Shown piece by piece: positions 1-8,498 of a stretch of 64,000 bases of DNA. The position numbers and the translations under genes were made by a program. A model generated the notes under the pieces. It worked only from the letters and a program-made list of their open reading frames with translations. It ran no database searches and was not told the DNA's origin. The first letter of the stretch is position 1, and each line of letters begins with the position of its first letter. The DNA is from Bacteroidetes bacterium endosymbiont of Geopemphigus sp. Its GTDB lineage: Bacteria > Bacteroidota > Bacteroidia > Flavobacteriales > Blattabacteriaceae. Where the stretch lies: the NCBI RefSeq assembly GCF_002904345.1, contig NZ_PEIH01000005.1, positions 302,449 through 366,448 of the forward strand, in the 5' to 3' direction.

Positions 1-536
1 ACTGAATTATCGTAGAAATAAAGACCAGGCACGGCATAATTTGAGCGGGGATTTTGAGGTTTCTCTTGCAGAGAAATCGCATTTCCTAAAGAATTGAACT
101 CAACCACGCCATATTGACGAGGATCTTTTACTCTATAGGCAAAAATCGTTCCTCCTTCAGGGTTGATTTTACTGCGAAGCAATTTTCCTATGCCTGAGCC
201 GTAAAATATATTATCTCCCAAAATGAGCGCTACTGAGTCTTTTCCGATAAAGTCTTCTCCTAAAATAAAAGCGTCAGCCAATCCATTGGGTTTTCTCTGA
301 ATCTTATAAGAAAAATGACAACCTATTGCGCTTCCGTCCCCTAATAATTTCTGAAAGCTCTCCTGATCCTTAGGGGTAGTAATGATCAGTATTTCACACA
401 CACCGGCGAGCATCAAGGTGGAGAGCGGATAATAAATCATTGGCTTATCATATACGGGCATCAGCTGCTTGCTTACCGCTACGGTCAACGGATAAAGGCG
501 GGTGCCGCTACCTCCAGCCAGTACAATCCCTCTCAT
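1..536 (-). CDS. rfbA: Glucose-1-phosphate thymidylyltransferase RfbA, 3' end cut by window
   Basis: Makes dTDP-glucose from glucose-1-phosphate and dTTP, the first step to dTDP-sugars for surface polysaccharide. Read from ATG 534-536 it opens with [18 protein letters not shown], the nucleotidyltransferase signature GGxGTRLxPLT, followed by the [20 protein letters not shown] region and a LGDNIFYG metal/nucleotide motif. About 178 residues of a roughly 290-residue family member are visible without interruption; the rest lies beyond base 1. The start codon overlaps the stop of an upstream rfbB remnant as ATGA, the same coupling seen at the second locus near 4798. Likely intact, but the C-terminus is unseen. 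Confidence 0.93.
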   Translation of the reverse strand, partial: MRGIVLAGGSGTRLYPLTVAVSKQLMPVYDKPMIYYPLSTLMLAGVCEILIITTPKDQESFQKLLGDGSAIGCHFSYKIQRKPNGLADAFILGEDFIGKDSVALILGDNIFYGSGIGKLLRSKINPEGGTIFAYRVKDPRQYGVVEFNSLGNAISLQEKPQNPRSNYAVPGLYFYDNS

Positions 537-795
537 AAGTGTCCGTAATATTTTTGATAATAGTCCTGATAGGCTCCTGAAACTATATTTTCCAGGCCAG
601 CATTCATTTTCTAGGTACCAGTCTTAGGTACCAGTCTATGGTAAGCTTTAGGCCTTCATCAAAGGAAACAGAAGAACTCCAGTTGAGTGCTTTGTTCATC
701 TTTGAGGCGTCTATGACGTATCTGAGGTCATGTCTCAAACGGTTTTTTGCAAAACATATCAATTTTTACTATTGCCTTCTTCTTTTTTCATCCTT
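533..795 (-). pseudogene. rfbB: rfbB remnant (dTDP-glucose 4,6-dehydratase, C-terminal end only)
   Basis: About 260 bases match the 3' end of the intact rfbB at 4797-5045 closely enough to align by eye (shared stretches around 541-600 and 640-750). Only the last 80 or so codons remain. A perfect 13-base tandem duplication (612-624 and 625-637), plus a one-base length difference just before it, breaks the frame. The old stop overlaps the rfbA start as ATGA. It has no N-terminal NAD-binding fold, so it cannot be functional. It belongs to a duplicated rfbB-rfbA pair that now brackets the polysaccharide cassette. Confidence 0.9.
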
Positions 796-926
796 AAAAA
801 ATCAATTACACTCATCAGTAAGTAATAAAAATTAGAATAGATTATAACGATATTATAAAATTTTATAGATAGGGTTCCAGCCCTAATTTACAGTGAAGAA
901 TAGCAATTTTTTAGCTATCTTATTCA

Positions 927-2132
927 CTATGTATGTACATTTTTAATGTATGAATGAAAATCCCTTATAAACTTTTCGTGAGAATATTTAGTTTTATTCT
1001 TAAAATCAGTAATGATGTGTTCTCTATTGAAAGAAGATTTATTATTCTTATAATAAATAAGTTTTTTATAGATCTCTTGAGCATCGCCAGGAGACACTAT
1101 AAAACCATTTTTACCCTCATCAATCACATCCTTGCCTCCGCACTTATCTGTAGCGAGTACAGGAACTCCTCTTTCTAAAGATTCATAAAGGACCATAGGA
1201 ATTCCTTCTATTATGCTGGGAACGACTGTAATATCTATTTGATTAAAAAAATCCTCTTTACTTTGAATGTGACCTAACATTTTGATATGCTTTCCTAATA
1301 AAGCAATTCTTTTTTCTATTTCTTCCTTATAAGGGCTATTCTCTATTTTTCCTCCTATGATTAATATGTATTCTCGCTGACTGAGCTTTGAAAGAGCATC
1401 TAATAAATAATGTAGCCCTTTCAATAGCACAATATGTGCCAAAAAACCGATTCGAATATGTTCGGATCTATATTGAACATTTGTAGGTATTTGTTTTTCT
1501 ATTACAACATTTATGTTGGAAGGAATAAAAGGCAATAAATGTACATTTTTATATCCTCTTGAAACATATGTGTCATAGTAAATAGTATTTATAGCTATTA
1601 TATGGTCAAAATATTGTATAGTTTTCTTATATGTGTTTAAACGAGAGATATAATCATAAGGGTCTATGTAGTTTAAACTTAATTTTTTCTTTTCGCTTGC
1701 CACAATTTCATAAATCATCTGATCATTAGGATTCCCAGGTATAAATAAAGTTTTAATACCATATTTTTGAACCTTTTTCATTGTCCTGGGTATCCAAGCA
1801 TTAGGAGTGATTAGAATATCTATTTTTTTGTGTAATTTCCTGGATAATTTAAAATCATAGTAAATCTCTTGCAGATGTCTGATGAAATGGTATTTAATCC
1901 CCAACTTGGAAAAAAATAGAATACATAAATAAACAAAATCATACCAGCTTATCAAAGGTTTGATTAGTCTATCTTCTGTATATTGTTTTTTTTTTCTAAA
2001 AACATAAAACCGAACCTTTCTGTAAATATTTAATGAATTAGATAAAAGGGTTTGCAAAGTAATACCCATAGCAGAACTTACACGGGTATTTTGGTAATCT
2101 TGGAAAGTTGCATATACTATCTTCTGTTTCAT
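927..2132 (-). CDS. GT4-family glycosyltransferase
   Basis: A 401-residue GT-B glycosyltransferase, probably adding a sugar to a lipid-linked surface glycan on the cytoplasmic face of the inner membrane. The C-terminal half carries the glycosyl transferase group 1 pattern: IRIGFLAHIVLLKGLHYLLD near residue 225, then EGIPMVLYE (the EX7E pair, residues about 309-317), then GVPVLATDKCGG and NGFIVSPGD. The N-terminus is divergent and gives no acceptor information. The start overlaps the end of the deacetylase-like gene by 4 bases (ATGA), so it is the last gene of a three-gene coupled cassette. Donor and acceptor sugars cannot be told. Confidence 0.88.
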   Translation of the reverse strand: MKQKIVYATFQDYQNTRVSSAMGITLQTLLSNSLNIYRKVRFYVFRKKKQYTEDRLIKPLISWYDFVYLCILFFSKLGIKYHFIRHLQEIYYDFKLSRKLHKKIDILITPNAWIPRTMKKVQKYGIKTLFIPGNPNDQMIYEIVASEKKKLSLNYIDPYDYISRLNTYKKTIQYFDHIIAINTIYYDTYVSRGYKNVHLLPFIPSNINVVIEKQIPTNVQYRSEHIRIGFLAHIVLLKGLHYLLDALSKLSQREYILIIGGKIENSPYKEEIEKRIALLGKHIKMLGHIQSKEDFFNQIDITVVPSIIEGIPMVLYESLERGVPVLATDKCGGKDVIDEGKNGFIVSPGDAQEIYKKLIYYKNNKSSFNREHIITDFKNKTKYSHEKFIRDFHSYIKNVHT

Positions 2133-3025
2133 ATTAAACTATCAAATGTTACATATTCAATATGGTTAAAATTCCTTGTATAATTTAAAAACTTAATAAA
2201 TATATCATTCAAGGTTTTGGAGCTATCATACGATAATGGTAAACCATAGCCATTGTAATGAGTAGATAAAACATATATTCCGTCTTTTTCTCTTACAAAA
2301 TTGAATGTCTCTTTTAACTGATCAAAGGTAGTATAAGGTGTTTGGCTAACATAACTATCTAGCTCAAATCTGTTTGAATAGTTATATAAGTATGGATATG
2401 ATCTACCCTTATTCAAAAAGCGATTGTTTAATAATTTATGTGATAGATAACGAAAGGTATGGGCGTGAAAAATTTTTTTTTTATACTGAGGTATTCCTCC
2501 CGATACAAAGCTCAAATTATTATCTAAAAGTGCTTTATAAGCACTTTTAGATAATCTATTGTTTGGGGGTGTAAAAACTTTTATTTTAATCTTAAAAACA
2601 TCCTCTAAATAAAGAATTGCCTTTCTTAGAGAGGCAGTCAGGTCAACATCTGTATCAAATTCAGGGGTTATAATGAATGGTCTACTACTGAGATATGGTT
2701 TTTTCAAATTTCTGTGATGAATTCCATGAATGCATAAGGAGATTTTTTTTTTTATTTTATCTGTTAGATAAGATACCAAGTATTTATTATCTCCTATAGG
2801 ATAAATAGTTGTGTCTTTTTCCCATTTGTCCACATCTTTAATATTTCCTGTGTTATACAGTTCCTTAATCCATTTGTCCCAACGTCCCATCATAAAAGGA
2901 ACTACACACAGGGAAACAGGATATTTATTCCATATTTTACCATAAATAGCTTCTATTTCAATCGGTTGAGTGAAATAGTTTACATCATCATCTCTTAAAA
3001 CAAACTTCATGACAAAAATATTCAT
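2129..3025 (-). CDS. Polysaccharide deacetylase-like protein
   Basis: A 298-residue protein with features of the NodB/carbohydrate esterase 4 fold: an aspartate cluster FVLRDDDVNYF at the N-terminus (equivalent to the catalytic/metal DD motif) and SLCIHGIHHRN near residue 95, which fits the HxxxH metal-binding motif. A distant deacetylase or DUF2334-like protein is the best reading. It overlaps the flippase gene upstream and the GT4 gene downstream by 4 bases each, so the three are probably translated together. A role in trimming or modifying the exported glycan is inferred from context. There is an alternative in-frame ATG at residue 6 (MKFVLRDDD). Confidence 0.72.
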   Translation of the reverse strand: MNIFVMKFVLRDDDVNYFTQPIEIEAIYGKIWNKYPVSLCVVPFMMGRWDKWIKELYNTGNIKDVDKWEKDTTIYPIGDNKYLVSYLTDKIKKKISLCIHGIHHRNLKKPYLSSRPFIITPEFDTDVDLTASLRKAILYLEDVFKIKIKVFTPPNNRLSKSAYKALLDNNLSFVSGGIPQYKKKIFHAHTFRYLSHKLLNNRFLNKGRSYPYLYNYSNRFELDSYVSQTPYTTFDQLKETFNFVREKDGIYVLSTHYNGYGLPLSYDSSKTLNDIFIKFLNYTRNFNHIEYVTFDSLI

Positions 3026-4263
3026 TTTATTCCCATAATAAAATATTTTTTATAGATAATAAAATCTATTGCGTTATAGAAGGCTATATATAAAAAAATC
3101 CAACGCTCTTGAAGGAAGAAAGTTATTGATAAAAATGAAAGCAAATATAAAAGACCTCGTTGTATATCTAATTTTAATAAAAGGGTTGAAGAAATAAACA
3201 TTCCTGCAAAAGATTGATATAGCTTATAGTTTACGATTATAAAACTTCCTATACAAACAAATATAAATGAGAAATAAAAATAGGGATATTTGATATTCAA
3301 AATCAAAAAACCTGATTTATTGATAAAAATAATAAATACTATTACTAATACAAGAGAAATTACTGCTGTTAAAGATAAAAGTTTTTGAAAATCAACTAAT
3401 TGATGAATACCTTTTATTAAACTCAACCGATTATTTTTATACTTTACCAGTTTTTGAACTTTATAATCAATTAAGTTAGACATGGTAGTGTCTGCTATAG
3501 CTAATACATTTCTACTCAGAGAATAAGTGGATAGAATGCTAGGTGAGAGCACTATAGAAACAATCAACTGATCTAGAGTAGAATTTATAAAACGCAAATA
3601 ACCTGAATATGTAAATGTTTTTAATTCTTTTAGTTCTCCCCGTAAAGCACGAAATGAAAAACAAAATGGGTTAATAATCCACTCTTTATTAACTATTATA
3701 TAGCATATTAGAGAAAAAACAGAAAAAATAATAATGGATAAGATATAAACTTTTATTCCATAAGAAACCATAAGAAAAATACCTACACATTTTGCTAGTG
3801 TACTTGATATCGTGTCAATAAATGAAGCGATAGCATATTTATTAAATGCTAAAGTCAATAACCTAAAGCTCTCGTTTAATCCTGACAATAAGGAAGAAAT
3901 GCAGAATAAAATAAATAAATAAATATATTTACCATCGTATTTCTCTTCAGAAATATAATATGAATAAATTAGTAAAAATGGAAATACAACGGAAAAAGTT
4001 AAAAATCTAGAATATAAGGACAACCCAAAATAATATTTTATCCTCTTTTTATTTCCCTTTTTTAAAAAAAACAGAAAATTCCTTATACAGAAAGTTTCAA
4101 TATTTAAAGAAGTGAAGACGGATGTTATGGATGCGATAATAGCATATATCGCGATTAAAGAATATTCTATTGGATTTACCTTATACAGAAAATAAATATT
4201 TACAAAAACAGACAACCCGAGGTTAATGGATTGTAAAAAGATTAAATAAATCCATTGACTCAT
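3022..4263 (-). CDS. Wzx-like oligosaccharide flippase
   Basis: A 413-residue, strongly hydrophobic protein with about twelve predicted membrane spans, very rich in Ile, Leu, Phe and Ser, as in the MVF/MOP polysaccharide exporters (RfbX/Wzx). It would flip undecaprenyl-linked sugar units across the inner membrane. The N-terminal motif of two helices and a short charged loop (FLKKGNKKRIKYYFGLSLY near residue 67) suits this family. It is the first intact gene of a coupled cassette (flippase, deacetylase-like, GT4). Its ATG overlaps the TGA of a decayed upstream reading frame, so the operon once began further upstream. Confidence 0.82.
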   Translation of the reverse strand: MSQWIYLIFLQSINLGLSVFVNIYFLYKVNPIEYSLIAIYAIIASITSVFTSLNIETFCIRNFLFFLKKGNKKRIKYYFGLSLYSRFLTFSVVFPFLLIYSYYISEEKYDGKYIYLFILFCISSLLSGLNESFRLLTLAFNKYAIASFIDTISSTLAKCVGIFLMVSYGIKVYILSIIIFSVFSLICYIIVNKEWIINPFCFSFRALRGELKELKTFTYSGYLRFINSTLDQLIVSIVLSPSILSTYSLSRNVLAIADTTMSNLIDYKVQKLVKYKNNRLSLIKGIHQLVDFQKLLSLTAVISLVLVIVFIIFINKSGFLILNIKYPYFYFSFIFVCIGSFIIVNYKLYQSFAGMFISSTLLLKLDIQRGLLYLLSFLSITFFLQERWIFLYIAFYNAIDFIIYKKYFIMGIK

Positions 4264-4350
4264 TTTACAAGCTTGCGTAAAATCTGTTCAGAATAGGTAT
4301 TAAATCTTTTCTTTTTTTCATGCATTCCGCCTACAACTATATTATTTATG
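4260..4350 (-). pseudogene. Coding remnant coupled to the flippase gene
   Basis: The minus strand reads about 30 codons ending ...NTYSEQILRKLVK-stop, and the TGA overlaps the flippase ATG by the same 4-base ATGA arrangement used in the rest of the cassette. This suggests the C-terminus of a lost upstream gene. I do not recognise the family. Further up (to about 4640) there are only short open stretches, for instance NKIIYTPFDGEACI near 4380-4420, in AT-rich sequence, so most of the gene has gone. Confidence 0.4.
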
Positions 4351-4644
4351 TAAATAAATGTATATATAAATCAATTTTTATACATGCTTCTCCATCAAAT
4401 GGAGTGTAAATGATCTTGTTCTTTTGAAGAAATTAAAAACAAATGCCAAATATATTCTTTTTTAATTTCTATATACCGATAATATAATTTCCCCATTTTA
4501 AATACGATTTATATAACATCGGTTCATTCGACGGGAAAAAACATCGCATAAATAGAATAAAATTGTATTTACTATTGTTTTATTCTTATAATTTTCTCTT
4601 CTCTTTTCATTTTTTTAATATTAATAACGAAAGTTTATTGCACT

Positions 4645-4800
4645 GACATCACCTAATAGTTTCTGAAAACTCTCCTGATTCTTAGGAGTGGTAATGATCA
4701 GTATTTCACGTATGCCGGCGAGCATGAACTGTTTGCTCACCGCTATGGTCAATAGATAAAGGTGTGTACCGCTGTCTCCTACCAAAATAATCTTTTTCAT
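4645..4800 (-). pseudogene. rfbA: rfbA remnant (N-terminal part, internal deletion)
   Basis: Reads as the first part of a second rfbA: bases 4651-4725 align with 341-415 and 4726-4800 with 463-536. Relative to the intact gene about 48 bases are missing between a GAGCAT and a GGGCAT, consistent with deletion across short GCAT repeats. Homology ends abruptly near 4645, so only the first third of the gene is left. The start overlaps the intact rfbB stop as ATGA. The N-terminal glycine-rich nucleotide loop is also degraded ([11 protein letters not shown]-like reading). Confidence 0.85.
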
Positions 4801-5858
4801 AAATATCCGTAATATTTTCGATAATAGTCCTGATAGGCTCCTGAAACTATATTTTTAAGCCAATCCACATTTTCTAAATACCAGTCTATGGTAAGATCTA
4901 ACCCTTCCTCAAAGGAAACAGAAGGTTTCCAACCGAACGATTTGTTCATTTTTGAGGCGTCTATGGCGTATCTGCGGTCATGCCCTAAGCGGTCTTTTAC
5001 AAAACATATAAGTTTTTCACTACTACCTTCTTCTTTTTTTAATTTTCGGTCCATTTTTTTGCAAAGTAAACGTGCTAGATCAATATTGGACCATTCATTA
5101 TGCCCACCTACATTATAGGATTCTCCCGTTTTCCCATGATGAAAAATCAAATCAATGGCCTGAGCGTGATCTCCCACGTACAACCAGTCGCGCGTGTAGT
5201 TTCCATCTCCATACACGGGAAGTGACTTGTGTTGATTTATATTATGAATAAGTAAAGGGATTAGCTTTTCAGGAAATTGATTGGGTCCATAGTTATTGGA
5301 ACAGTTCGAAATGATAAAGGGTAATTTATGTGTATTGCCAAAGGCGCGCACCATATGATCTGAGGCAGCTTTAGAAGCGGAATAGGGAGACTGCGGACTA
5401 TAAGAGGTTTGCTCAGTAAAAAAGCCTTCCGATCCCAGAGCACCAAAAACTTCGTCAGTAGAGATGTGATAAAATAGTTTTCCCGTAAAATCTTTCTGCC
5501 AAATCGATAAGGCCTCCTGAAGCAAATTGAGCGTTCCGGCTATGTTGGTTTGAACAAAATCCCCGGGGGAGTTTATTGAGCGATCTACATGAGTTTCAGC
5601 TGCTAAGTGGAGCACCGCCTGAGGTCTGTATCTTTGAAAGATGCCAGAGAGTAGCTTACGCTCTCTGATGTCGGCTTTTACAAAAGTATAATTGGGATTG
5701 CGCTCGATATCTCTTAAATTCTCCAAATTACCCGCGTAACTTAGCACATCGAGGTTAATAATACGATAACGAGGGTATTTCTCAAGAAAATGACGCACTA
5801 TATGTGATCCTATAAAACCGGCTCCTCCGGTGATCAGAATATTTTTATTGACAAACAC
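4797..5858 (-). CDS. rfbB: dTDP-glucose 4,6-dehydratase RfbB
   Basis: Converts dTDP-glucose to dTDP-4-keto-6-deoxyglucose, step two of the dTDP-rhamnose and related pathways. The 353 residues are full length for the family. The N-terminal Rossmann motif [13 protein letters not shown] (residues 8-20), [12 protein letters not shown] near 131 with the catalytic Thr-Asp-Glu, and [10 protein letters not shown] near 158 (Tyr-xxx-Lys) are all present. This is an extended short-chain dehydrogenase. It forms a reciprocal pair with rfbA at 1-536: each intact gene has a broken partner at the other locus. Together they would supply a dTDP-deoxysugar, but no rfbC or rfbD is seen in the window. Confidence 0.97.
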   Translation of the reverse strand: MFVNKNILITGGAGFIGSHIVRHFLEKYPRYRIINLDVLSYAGNLENLRDIERNPNYTFVKADIRERKLLSGIFQRYRPQAVLHLAAETHVDRSINSPGDFVQTNIAGTLNLLQEALSIWQKDFTGKLFYHISTDEVFGALGSEGFFTEQTSYSPQSPYSASKAASDHMVRAFGNTHKLPFIISNCSNNYGPNQFPEKLIPLLIHNINQHKSLPVYGDGNYTRDWLYVGDHAQAIDLIFHHGKTGESYNVGGHNEWSNIDLARLLCKKMDRKLKKEEGSSEKLICFVKDRLGHDRRYAIDASKMNKSFGWKPSVSFEEGLDLTIDWYLENVDWLKNIVSGAYQDYYRKYYGYL

Positions 5859-5864
5859 TGCTAT

Positions 5865-6771
5865 AATTACAACTATTTCTTTAAAAAAAGAAATCCTTTC
5901 GAGTAAAAAATTTTTAAAAACCAGAGACTAAAAATGGCTAAAATATAACATAATTTAGACTTTAAAGGTATAGTTAAAAAATAATTTTTACCATCGATTC
6001 TTTTATAAAAAAAGTATTGAAACATAGGTAATTTGTACTTTTTTCGAAACTTTTTCGATTGTTCAAAACACTCCTTTAAGAAAATTAAATCTTTAATTTG
6101 AATCTACGAGAGAAGAGGCGCTCCACCATTTCTTATCAGATAAAAATCTAAACGATCTTTATGGTTTTTATATTGACTTTGATTAAAAGCTTTTATCAAA
6201 AGATCTTGACAGAAATAAAAATCGATAAAATACTTACTGCTGTAAAAAACATTGGTAGTAGCGGCGGATCTTTGTATATAATGGTAATAGGATTTATCTG
6301 TTTTCACCAGTTTATTTATCTTAAGATAAGTAATAAGAACTACAGTATCCTCATGATACCTTCCCAAAGGAAATTCGATTCCATTAAAAAGCTCTCTTTT
6401 AAAAATTTTGCTACAGGCATAGCCCAAAATCTTATTAAAAACTGAAAAATCTTTTTTTAAATCAATACATCCCATCGGGATGGAAAACGAATTCCATCTT
6501 TTTCAGAACATTTTCCTTTTCATCTTCCCAAATAAAATCAAATACGCCTATCTGTGCATCATATTGTGTGATCAAATCATACATCTCCTTACACAGCTCA
6601 GGTTCCACCCAATCATCCGAGTTCACAAACATCAGATAATCTCCTTTCGCATAACGCAAACCATAGCTTTGCGCATCTGATACTCTTTTTTTAGTCTTGA
6701 CAAAAGATTTTATCAAATGGGGATACAAAGCAGAATATTTGTCGATAATCACCTAAGAGTTATCAGTAGAT
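5865..6771 (-). pseudogene. GT2 glycosyltransferase pseudogene (copy 2)
   Basis: A broken paralogue of the intact GT2 gene at 8499-9542. Two fragments remain readable: 6462-6752 (YALRYAKGDYLMFVNSDDWVEP-like, keeping the DxD-type SDD) and 6104-6475 (ILGYACSKIFKRELFNGIEF and DTVVLITYLKINKLVKTDKS). The C-terminal part 5865-6103 aligns with 8510-8755 but carries frameshifts. The N-terminal catalytic start (SIIVPVYN) is missing: similarity stops at about 6771, where a third copy begins directly. It is not functional. Confidence 0.88.
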
Positions 6772-7000
6772 CCGTTTTTTTAAAAATTTTGGCAATCAGT
6801 ACTTTTTCTAAAATCCAAGGGCTAAAAATAGACAGAGTATAGTATAAATTATGGGAAATACTTTATCGGTAAAGGCATACTTAGAAAGTAATTTTTACCA
6901 TCACTTCTTTTATAAAAAAAGAAATCAAACATAGGTAATTTGTGTTCTTTTCGAAATTCTTTGGATTTCTTAAAACATTCTTTTAAGCAAAACCAGATAG
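6772..7000 (-). pseudogene. GT2 glycosyltransferase C-terminal remnant (copy 3)
   Basis: About 230 bases that align with the C-terminal coding part of the intact GT2 gene (8525-8745) and with copy 2 (5880-6090), for example the shared words around CCAAGGGCTAAAAATAG and CTTCTTTTATAAAAAAAG. It joins copy 2 at 6771/6772 without a spacer, so the copies arose in tandem and were trimmed by deletion. No reading frame survives. Confidence 0.8.
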
Positions 7001-7079
7001 TATCCCATTAAGTGTGTAAGAGGAAAAGTTACTCTGAAAATGTAGAACCGTTAAAAGCTCAAAAATTTTCAGAAATAAC

Positions 7080-7545
7080 TTTTTACTAATTTTAAATATT
7101 AGATGGTTCGTGACTCACGAAGAATTATTAAACAACAAGGATTTTTTACAAATCATCACAAAACAACCACAGGAAATTACCGTAATGGGCATGCAAGTAA
7201 TAAAATAAAATCATCATTTGGAGAAAATCAAATACAAGTTCCTCGAGATAGATAGGGTAGCATTGAGCCTGTACTTGTTCTCAAAAGACATAAATCATAG
7301 AAGACTTGGAAAACATTATTATCTCGTTTTACGTTAAAGGGACGAGTGTAACCGATATAGAAGAGCAAATCAAGGAATTTTGATATATATATCTCTGCCA
7401 TATCGCGAATTACCAATTCTCTGGCCATTGAAGTGATGACCTGTCAGAACAGGCCCTTGGAGAGTAAATATCTAATTGTTTGCTTCGACGGAATAGTCTT
7501 TAAAGTACATGAGGGTTCAAAGATGATTAATAAAACGATTTATTT
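7080..7545 (+). pseudogene. IS256-family (mutator) transposase remnant
   Basis: Plus-strand translation in shifting frames gives pieces typical of IS256 transposases: NGHASNKIKSSFGENQIQVP then RD (the NGY..K.VKT..GE..I.IPRDR block), GSIEPVLVLKRHKS, then DIEEQIKEF, and near 7400-7535 ISRITNSLAIEVMTCQNRPL followed by LIVCFDGIVFKVHEGSK, which matches the catalytic Asp region (W..RPLE..Y.I...D.I..KVR). Both ends and the last catalytic Glu region are missing and there are several stops. It is a dead insertion-sequence fragment. I could not find clear terminal inverted repeats. Confidence 0.82.
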
Positions 7546-8222
7546 ATCCGTTTACCTTTGGCTTTTAATCTTTCATAAAATTCTTTGCAAGCCTTATTAA
7601 AGCGAATAAATAATACAAAAATCCATGTAGTAGTAACGAGTGCAACTCGGAGTTCCCATGTTGGTTGATTGTGTCCATTTTTCCTTATGGAAGAGTCTAA
7701 TTGTTCATAACAGGAAGTTATGTCGAGGTACTTGGAGAATTACTTGGCTCTTTGGAAGTGTTTGCCACCTCCGTTGGCAATACAGGGCTATGACTGTGTT
7801 TCAGCCCAAGCCTTTGATGGATTTGATTTTTTCAAACTCCCTATCGAATTTCTTTTCAGCCGTAAAGTGCATTTGCTGCTCTAAATCTAATAATTTGTTT
7901 ATTAGTAAACTTTATATAGTCTTCTATGGCTTGCAAGACTTTAGTGTTTACCCCAGGTACTTGAGATAGGTCTCTTTAAAATTTATTACTCATGATACGA
8001 CGCTACTTTTGCAAGAGATCAAGGACTGCATTGATCTGTTTGAGTTCTTCTATGGTCTTAGAAGGTATCTTAATAGAGAACAGGATGGGATCTTCTTTCC
8101 ATACATCGAGAGTAGCTTAGCATATATTGTGTAGGTCTTAACGGTGGAGAGCATCATGCGAACATGATACTTTACCTGTTTAGGGTTCACCACTGAAAGC
8201 TGTATATCTGCTTCAGAGAGTT
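7540..8222 (-). pseudogene. IS110-family transposase remnant
   Basis: The minus strand reads, from high to low coordinate, ADIQLSVVNPKQVKYHVRMM, then LSTVKTYTIYAKLLSMYGKK, then IEELKQINAVLDLLQK, LSQVPGVNTKVLQAIEDYIK, FEKIKSIKGLG followed by a stop and NTVIAL, and finally FNKACKEFYERLKAKGKRI. This is the order of an IS110/IS1111 transposase: a DEDD N-terminal domain with VVNP...KTD..DA, then a Transposase_20 helix-hairpin-helix (I.SI.G.G..T). The first 60 or so residues are absent and multiple stops and frameshifts break it. It sits against a ugd fragment at about 8222. Confidence 0.85.
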
Positions 8223-8497
8223 CCATGCTCAGACATACAGAATCTATTTCTTCTCCCGTGAGATCGCAAAAATTAGCCATCTCATTAATAAAGGTAATTT
8301 TCGTGGCGAGAAAAGTATTGGCGGCATATTTAGTTAACCCGGCCGGGCACTCTTGCATTACCTAGCAAGGGAATGCTTCGGTCCGCCTAAGGTTTATAGA
8401 GCTTTAGCATGAGCTCCACGGGACGATCGCTGCCCGATCCAAATAATGTGCGACTGGGTTTTTGAAAATCTTCCACGGCAAAACCATAGGAGATAGA
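8222..8497 (-). pseudogene. ugd: UDP-glucose dehydrogenase remnant
   Basis: Aligns with the middle of the intact ugd gene (10140-10397): it reads LTKYAANTFLATKITFINEM and ANFCDLTGEEIDSV, against LTKYAANAFLATKITFINEM and ANFCDLTGADIDSV in the intact copy, and on the other side PSRT..GSGSDRPVELMLKL-like sequence. Both the N-terminal NAD domain and the C-terminal UDP-binding domain are gone. It abuts the IS110 remnant at about 8222 and the stop of the intact GT2 gene at 8499. It is the upstream partner of the broken GT2 copies, showing that the ugd-GT2 pair was once duplicated in tandem. Confidence 0.9.
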
Positions 8498-8498
8498 T

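Noticed and set aside
638-835. 65-codon plus-strand open frame
   Set aside because: It is antisense to the rfbB remnant; the same antisense frame appears opposite the intact rfbB at 4888-5118.
7640-7969. 109-codon plus-strand open frame
   Set aside because: It is the opposite strand of the IS110 remnant, whose minus-strand motifs are clear.
8050-8358. Domesticated transposase-dehydrogenase fusion protein
   Set aside because: The frame is open, but both parts are partial and lack catalytic residues; chance fusion at a deletion junction is simpler.
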